Assembly (NCBI GenBank): GCA_021814805.1 | Contig: JAKAHT010000006.1 | Location: 1 to 8,990, forward strand | Length of the DNA stretch: 8,990 nt | DNA from: a bacterium | GTDB taxonomy: Bacteria; Patescibacteriota; Minisyncoccia; UBA6257; GWB1-50-10 | Direction of reading: 5' to 3' | Shown here: positions 5,468 through 8,990 of the stretch, piece by piece | Position numbering within the stretch: the first letter of the stretch is position 1 | How the letters are laid out: the number at the start of each line of letters is the position of its first letter | Made by a program: the position numbers and the translations under genes | The notes under the pieces: model-generated | Databases searched by the model: none | Told to the model about the DNA's origin: nothing | Seen by the model: only the letters and a program-made list of their open reading frames with translations

Positions 5468-7582
5468 ATGTTGAGGTTGGAAGACCCGGTATCAAAAATA
5501 AAATCTGTCGGACAAAGATGGTCGGCTAAGCTTGATAATCTGGGCGTAAAAACCGTAAGAGACCTGCTCTTTCATTTTCCAACCCGTTACGAAGATTTTT
5601 CGGAGATATATAGGATAACCGACTTGATACCCCGACAGGAAGCGACCATAAGGGGTGTGGTAGAAGAAATAACAACAAGGAAAAGTTGGAAAAGGAATCT
5701 TTATTTGACCGAAGCCGTAATTTCCGATGACTCAGGATCAATACGAGCTGTTTGGTTCAACCAACCATACGTAAAAAATATTCTCCAGCCAGGCATTACG
5801 GCCAATTTTTCCGGAAAGATTTCCGGCAATGCCGAAGTTTACCTCTCCAATCCGACTTATGAAATATTAAAAAGCGAAGAATCTCTCACCAAACATACCG
5901 GCCGCATCGTAGGCATTTATCCCGAGACTAGGGGGCTCACATCGAAAGGTCTCCGAAATATGATAAGTACGGCTCTTTCCGAAATGGGTAAAGCGGACGA
6001 TCCCATTCCAGAGAGGATACGAAACGAAGAAAACCTTCCGGAAATGAACGAAGCTTTGAAAAAAATTCATTTTCCGGAAAATATGGAAGAAACGCTTTCT
6101 TCAAGAAAAAGATTTTCTTTTGAGGATCTATTTCTGCTCCAGCTCTATAATTTAAAACAAAAAATAACTTTAGCTAAAAGTCATTCGGTGAAAATTCCGA
6201 TGGACTTGGACTATGTCAAAGAATTAATCGGCAAACTGCCCTTTCCTTTAACTCTTTCCCAAAAGAAGTCTCTTTTCGAGATATTGAAGGACACAGAGAA
6301 AAATGTACCCATGAACAGGCTCCTTCAGGGTGACGTCGGGTCTGGTAAAACTGTCGTAGCCGCTATCGCCGCTTTAAATGCGGCCAGATCGGGAAAACAA
6401 GTGGCTTTCATGGCCCCGACTTCCATATTGGCTTCCCAGCACTATAACACTTTCATAAGGTTGTTCGATGACTTCGAGGGCGGCGTGGCTCTTTTAACCT
6501 CCGGGGAAAGTGAAATATTCTACGGCCATGAACTTTCAAGCGAAATAACGAAAAAACGGGCTCTCACCGAAATAGAAAAGAACAAGGTAAAAATAATAAT
6601 CGGCACCCACGCCCTGCTCCAAAAATATGTCAGCTTTCCGGAACTCGCCCTCGTTATAGTGGATGAACAGCACAGGTTCGGAGTAAAACAAAGAGCCGAA
6701 CTCTTGGATGAAAGGAGATCCGGTTTGGTCCCCCACTTCTTAAGCATGTCTGCCACCCCCATACCAAGAACTCTTTCTTTGACTCTTTTTGGGGATTTAG
6801 ACCTGTCTCTCATAAATGAACTGCCCAAAAACAGAAAAAAGATAATCACCAAAACGGTATCTCCGGAGGAAAGGAAAAAAACTTACGAATTCATAAGAGC
6901 TTCCATGAAGGAGGGCCGGCAGGCTTTTGTAATTTGCCCCAGGATAGATCCTCCAGAAGACGAGCCAAAAAATTACATGGCGGCTCTCATGTGGCAAGTC
7001 AAAGCGGTCAAGGAGGAATATGAAAAACTATCCAAAGAAATATTCCCCGATTTCAAAACGGCCATGCTTCACGGCAAAATGAAATCAGGAGAAAAAGAAA
7101 ACACCATGAAAGATTTTCTGAATAAAAAGATAAACCTCTTGGTTTCCACTTCGGTCGTTGAAGTGGGAGTCGACGTGCCGAACGCCACAATAATGATGAT
7201 AGAAGACGCCGACAGGTTCGGTTTGGCTCAACTTTACCAATTTCGCGGCAGAGTCGGACGGGGCGAGCATCAATCATACTGCTTTTTATTCACCGAATCG
7301 AAAACTAAAAATTCCAACCAAAGAATGAAAGCTATAATCGAAGCTAAAAACGGATTTGAACTCGCCGAATATGATCTTAAAATGCGCGGACCGGGAGAAT
7401 TTTTAGGAGAATCACAGACAGGCATGCCGGATTTAGCCATGAAAGCCATACAAAATCCCGAACTCGTAAAAAGAACCAGGGAGCTGGCCTTCGAAATACT
7501 TAAAGAAAGCCCCGATGTCAAGAAATACCCGAGACTAAAAGAAAGGCTCCAGATATTCGAGAGTAAAATTCATTGGGAATAG
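5468..7582 (+). CDS. recG: ATP-dependent DNA helicase RecG
   Basis: A 704-residue superfamily 2 helicase that remodels stalled replication forks, Holliday junctions and R-loops; length matches the family (about 690 residues). The N-terminal wedge region includes the VGQRWSAKLDNLGVKTVRDLLFHFP helix-hairpin-like start and an OB-fold (about 57-150). Helicase motifs: Walker A GDVGSGKT (288-295), DEQH box (399-402) followed by RFG, motif III SATPIPRT (428-435), motif V SVVEVGVDVPNA, and motif VI QFRGRVGRG (about 591-599). The RecG-specific TRG element is intact: MRGPGEFLGESQTG (639-652), with the invariant G, E and Q positions. Nothing is truncated. The ATG at 5468 is chosen because it follows TATAAT by 7 nt and starts the conserved N-terminus; no Shine-Dalgarno is seen. 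It converges with the PheRS gene, leaving 12 nt with no obvious terminator. Confidence 0.97.
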   Translation: MLRLEDPVSKIKSVGQRWSAKLDNLGVKTVRDLLFHFPTRYEDFSEIYRITDLIPRQEATIRGVVEEITTRKSWKRNLYLTEAVISDDSGSIRAVWFNQPYVKNILQPGITANFSGKISGNAEVYLSNPTYEILKSEESLTKHTGRIVGIYPETRGLTSKGLRNMISTALSEMGKADDPIPERIRNEENLPEMNEALKKIHFPENMEETLSSRKRFSFEDLFLLQLYNLKQKITLAKSHSVKIPMDLDYVKELIGKLPFPLTLSQKKSLFEILKDTEKNVPMNRLLQGDVGSGKTVVAAIAALNAARSGKQVAFMAPTSILASQHYNTFIRLFDDFEGGVALLTSGESEIFYGHELSSEITKKRALTEIEKNKVKIIIGTHALLQKYVSFPELALVIVDEQHRFGVKQRAELLDERRSGLVPHFLSMSATPIPRTLSLTLFGDLDLSLINELPKNRKKIITKTVSPEERKKTYEFIRASMKEGRQAFVICPRIDPPEDEPKNYMAALMWQVKAVKEEYEKLSKEIFPDFKTAMLHGKMKSGEKENTMKDFLNKKINLLVSTSVVEVGVDVPNATIMMIEDADRFGLAQLYQFRGRVGRGEHQSYCFLFTESKTKNSNQRMKAIIEAKNGFELAEYDLKMRGPGEFLGESQTGMPDLAMKAIQNPELVKRTRELAFEILKESPDVKKYPRLKERLQIFESKIHWE

Positions 7583-7594
7583 AAATTGAGAATT

Positions 7595-8728
7595 CTATCT
7601 GACCTCCGCCTTGAATTGACGTTTTGTTTCTTCGATGACTTTTTCTTGAATCGGATTTATTTCCTCCGTAGTCAAAGTGCGTTCGTTTGAGCGGTAGACT
7701 ATGCGATAAGTGTAGCTTGACTTGCCCTCGCCGAATTTTTCGGCATTTTCATATTTATCCAAAAGAGAAACCTCCTCCACCAGATCTCCACCTATATCCC
7801 TCAAGACATCAAAATAATCGTTGGGCGTAAAATTCGAATCAACGATGAAAGATATATCCCGAACTATGGAAGGGTACTTACTGACTTCCTTGTAAGGATT
7901 CCCGAGTTTCAGCTGCCGTTTAACCCTTTCATCTTCGGACCAAAGAAGACGGATATCCGGCAAATTCATGCTGATAATCGCCAAGCGTTCGAGGCCAAAA
8001 CCGAAAGCCCAAGCATTGTATCCCTCGACGCCGAATCTTTTGAAAACACTTTGTTTTGTCATACCTCCGCCCAGAATTTCTATCCATCGGCCGTTGATAT
8101 CGACTTCCACCTGAAGAGAAGGATCGGTGTATGGGAAAGCATCATCTAAAAAGCGATATTTGGCATCAGAACCGAAAAGTCCTTTAACTATATCAGAAAG
8201 AGCGTTTTTCAAATCGTCGAGCGTCAAAGGCGCCGAAGTCACCGGCGTCAAATACCATCCTCCGAACTGATGAAAAACATTCATATGATTCCTGTCGATT
8301 TCGTCTTTGCGGTAAACCTTGCCGTAGCAAACAACACCTAGCTTTTCCTTTCTCGCTATCCTCTCCTTGACCTCGGGAAGATTCGTATAGTAATACCACA
8401 TAACCGTGTCGTGTGTACGGAGGATATGATTGTCATCCACATAATAAGTATCTGAGTGGCTCCGCGCCGGATGATCCGGGGCGAAATCAAAAAGATCGAA
8501 ACTTACATCCGCCGGAACTATCTCGGGAATAACGATATTATCGAAACCATTCAGGACGGGTATGGCCCTTGCCCTCGAGACAAGATCGTAAAGCGGACTG
8601 CCCGGAGTGCGCGATAAGTCGGGCATATTCAAAAATCTTTTCATCCTGAGAGCATCCGGATCATTCCTTTCTTCTAATTTCTCTCTTAACCTTTTTTCTT
8701 CAGATAAATCTATAATTATTTCCGACAT
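7595..8728 (-). CDS. pheS: Single-chain phenylalanyl-tRNA synthetase: PheS-type catalytic core plus C-terminal FDX-ACB domain (mitochondrial-type layout)
   Basis: A 377-residue class II aminoacyl-tRNA synthetase that should charge tRNA-Phe. The core carries DHPAR (85-89), LRTH (103-106), motif 2 VYRKDEID with R140, FHQ (152-154), FPYTDPS (198-204), EILGGGM (217-223) and motif 3 WAFGFGLERL (240-249) with R248. From about residue 284 (SKYPSIVRDISF) to the end there is a ferredoxin-fold anticodon-binding domain, including GGDLVEEV (313-320) and ERTLTTEEIN (349-358). In ordinary bacterial alpha2beta2 PheRS this domain ends PheT, not PheS. Fusion to the core, the absence of the long N-terminal coiled coil, and strings such as PDIRLLWSEDER match, from memory, the monomeric mitochondrial enzyme FARS2. 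The usual Glu of FHQxE is Gly156, and the usual HTS after LR-x is HDT (106-108). The start is the ATG at 8728, without a Shine-Dalgarno site or -10 box; the gene lies 40 nt behind a tRNA on the same strand and may share its transcript. No pheT is visible here. Confidence 0.93.
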   Translation of the reverse strand: MSEIIIDLSEEKRLREKLEERNDPDALRMKRFLNMPDLSRTPGSPLYDLVSRARAIPVLNGFDNIVIPEIVPADVSFDLFDFAPDHPARSHSDTYYVDDNHILRTHDTVMWYYYTNLPEVKERIARKEKLGVVCYGKVYRKDEIDRNHMNVFHQFGGWYLTPVTSAPLTLDDLKNALSDIVKGLFGSDAKYRFLDDAFPYTDPSLQVEVDINGRWIEILGGGMTKQSVFKRFGVEGYNAWAFGFGLERLAIISMNLPDIRLLWSEDERVKRQLKLGNPYKEVSKYPSIVRDISFIVDSNFTPNDYFDVLRDIGGDLVEEVSLLDKYENAEKFGEGKSSYTYRIVYRSNERTLTTEEINPIQEKVIEETKRQFKAEVR

Positions 8729-8768
8729 ACGTTTTTGATTCGTTGGGCAGCTTGGATTTAAGCTCCTG

Positions 8769-8842
8769 TGGCTGGGGTGGGACTCGAACCCACGACCTCG
8801 GCTTTATGAGGGCCACGCTCTAACCAACTGAGCTACCCAGCC
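8769..8842 (-). tRNA. Elongator-type tRNA with anticodon CAT (tRNA-Met, or tRNA-Ile2)
   Basis: Minus-strand cloverleaf: acceptor GGCTGGG/CCCAGCC, U8, D arm GCTC/GAGC with loop AGTTGGTTA, anticodon loop CTCATAA, T arm GTGGG/CCCAC with loop TTCGAGT, discriminator A73, then CAG, so CCA is not encoded. Full pairing at 1:72 makes it an elongator type. The anticodon stem TGGCC/AGCCG has a C31-A39 mismatch at its base and U27-G43 at its top. CAT tRNAs may be elongator Met or lysidine-modified Ile2 (reads ATA). The U4:A69 pair, as in E. coli elongator tRNA-Met, favours Met, but the evidence is not decisive. Confidence 0.9.
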
Positions 8843-8860
8843 AACTTTCGAATATAAGTC

Positions 8861-8890
8861 ATTATAAATTGACTTAACATTTTTTCACAA
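8861..8890 (-). promoter_or_regulatory. Promoter of the CAT-anticodon tRNA (and possibly the PheRS gene)
   Basis: On the minus strand a perfect TATAAT (8866-8861) has TTGTGA (8890-8885, 4 of 6 matches) 18 nt upstream. Initiation would fall about 12 nt before the tRNA 5' end at 8842. It overlaps the promoter of the initiator tRNA on the other strand. No good promoter is visible between this tRNA and the PheRS gene. Confidence 0.6.
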
Positions 8891-8897
8891 GTATAAT
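8869..8897 (+). promoter_or_regulatory. Strong promoter of the initiator tRNA
   Basis: TTGACT (8869-8874, 5 of 6 matches) and TATAAT (8892-8897, perfect) with an ideal 17-nt spacer. Initiation near 8904 leaves a leader of about 10 nt before the tRNA 5' end at 8915. This is the best sigma70-type promoter in the window. Confidence 0.75.
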
Positions 8898-8914
8898 GAG
8901 AGCGTAAATTAAAC

Positions 8915-8986
8915 CGCGGGGAGGAGCAGCGGTAGCTCGTCGGGCCCATAACCCGGAGGTCGCCGGTTCGAATCCGGCCCCCGCAA
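8915..8986 (+). tRNA. Initiator tRNA-fMet (anticodon CAT) with C33
   Basis: Acceptor CGCGGGG/CCCCGCA with the unpaired C1-A72 that marks bacterial initiators, and three G:C pairs (GGG/CCC) at the base of the anticodon stem, the classic initiator signature for 30S P-site binding. The D arm is GAGC/GCTC with loop AGCGGTA, the T arm GCCGG/CCGGC with loop TTCGAAT, and the discriminator A73. The following bases are CTA, one change from CCA, so the tail is not encoded. Odd: the anticodon loop is CCCATAA, with C at position 33 where bacterial initiators have U (CTCATAA), and position 8 is A instead of U. The gene runs from a strong own promoter. Confidence 0.92.
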
Positions 8987-8990
8987 CTAC

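Noticed and set aside
7583..7594. AGAATTCT palindrome at the recG/PheRS convergence as a bidirectional terminator.
   Set aside because: An 8-bp palindrome without a loop cannot form a stable terminator hairpin, and no T run follows on either strand.
7595..8728. PylRS, SepRS or another class II paralogue instead of PheRS.
   Set aside because: The FHQ, AFGFGLERL and FDX-ACB signatures are PheRS-specific; PylRS and SepRS lack the FDX-ACB domain.

Overview
The window looks like a compact bacterial chromosome segment, most likely from a Patescibacteria/CPR (Parcubacteria-like) lineage. That assignment is an inference. It rests on very short intergenic gaps, start codons without Shine-Dalgarno sites, a patchwork of tRNAs with and without an encoded CCA, divergent tRNA sequences, frequent ATA codons, and single-chain versions of enzymes that usually have partners. 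The standard stop code fits: TAA, TAG and TGA are all used as terminators. No mobile element, phage gene, CRISPR array or rRNA is visible.

Layout, left to right: tRNA-Ala(CGC) (-), cut at the window edge; a small stand-alone nucleotidyltransferase (-); divergently from it a 997-residue UvrD/Rep-family helicase fused to a RecB/AddB-like nuclease with a probable iron-sulfur cluster (+); tRNA-Pro(CGG) (-); an HD-domain CCA-adding enzyme, cca (-); tRNA-Arg(TCG) and tRNA-Lys(CTT) (+); recG (+); a single-chain phenylalanyl-tRNA synthetase (-); a CAT-anticodon elongator-type tRNA (-); and divergently the initiator tRNA-fMet (+) at the right edge. Six tRNA genes separate the five protein genes. No gap exceeds about 125 bases.

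Functionally there are two themes. Translation supply: four of the five tRNAs whose 3' ends are fully visible lack an encoded CCA and would need the Cca enzyme encoded among them, and the PheRS gene sits just downstream of a tRNA on the same strand. DNA repair and recombination: the helicase-nuclease and RecG would act on broken ends and on stalled forks or branched DNA.

The most notable points are these. (1) The PheRS carries the PheS-type catalytic core and the FDX-ACB anticodon-binding domain (normally the C-terminus of PheT) in one 377-residue chain, the layout of the monomeric mitochondrial enzyme, and it has changes at otherwise conserved active-site positions. (2) The initiator tRNA has C33 instead of the near-universal U33, and no U8. 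(3) TATAAT boxes lie exactly 7 nt before the ATG of the helicase gene and of recG, which predicts leaderless mRNAs. (4) Very short divergent regions hold overlapping promoters.
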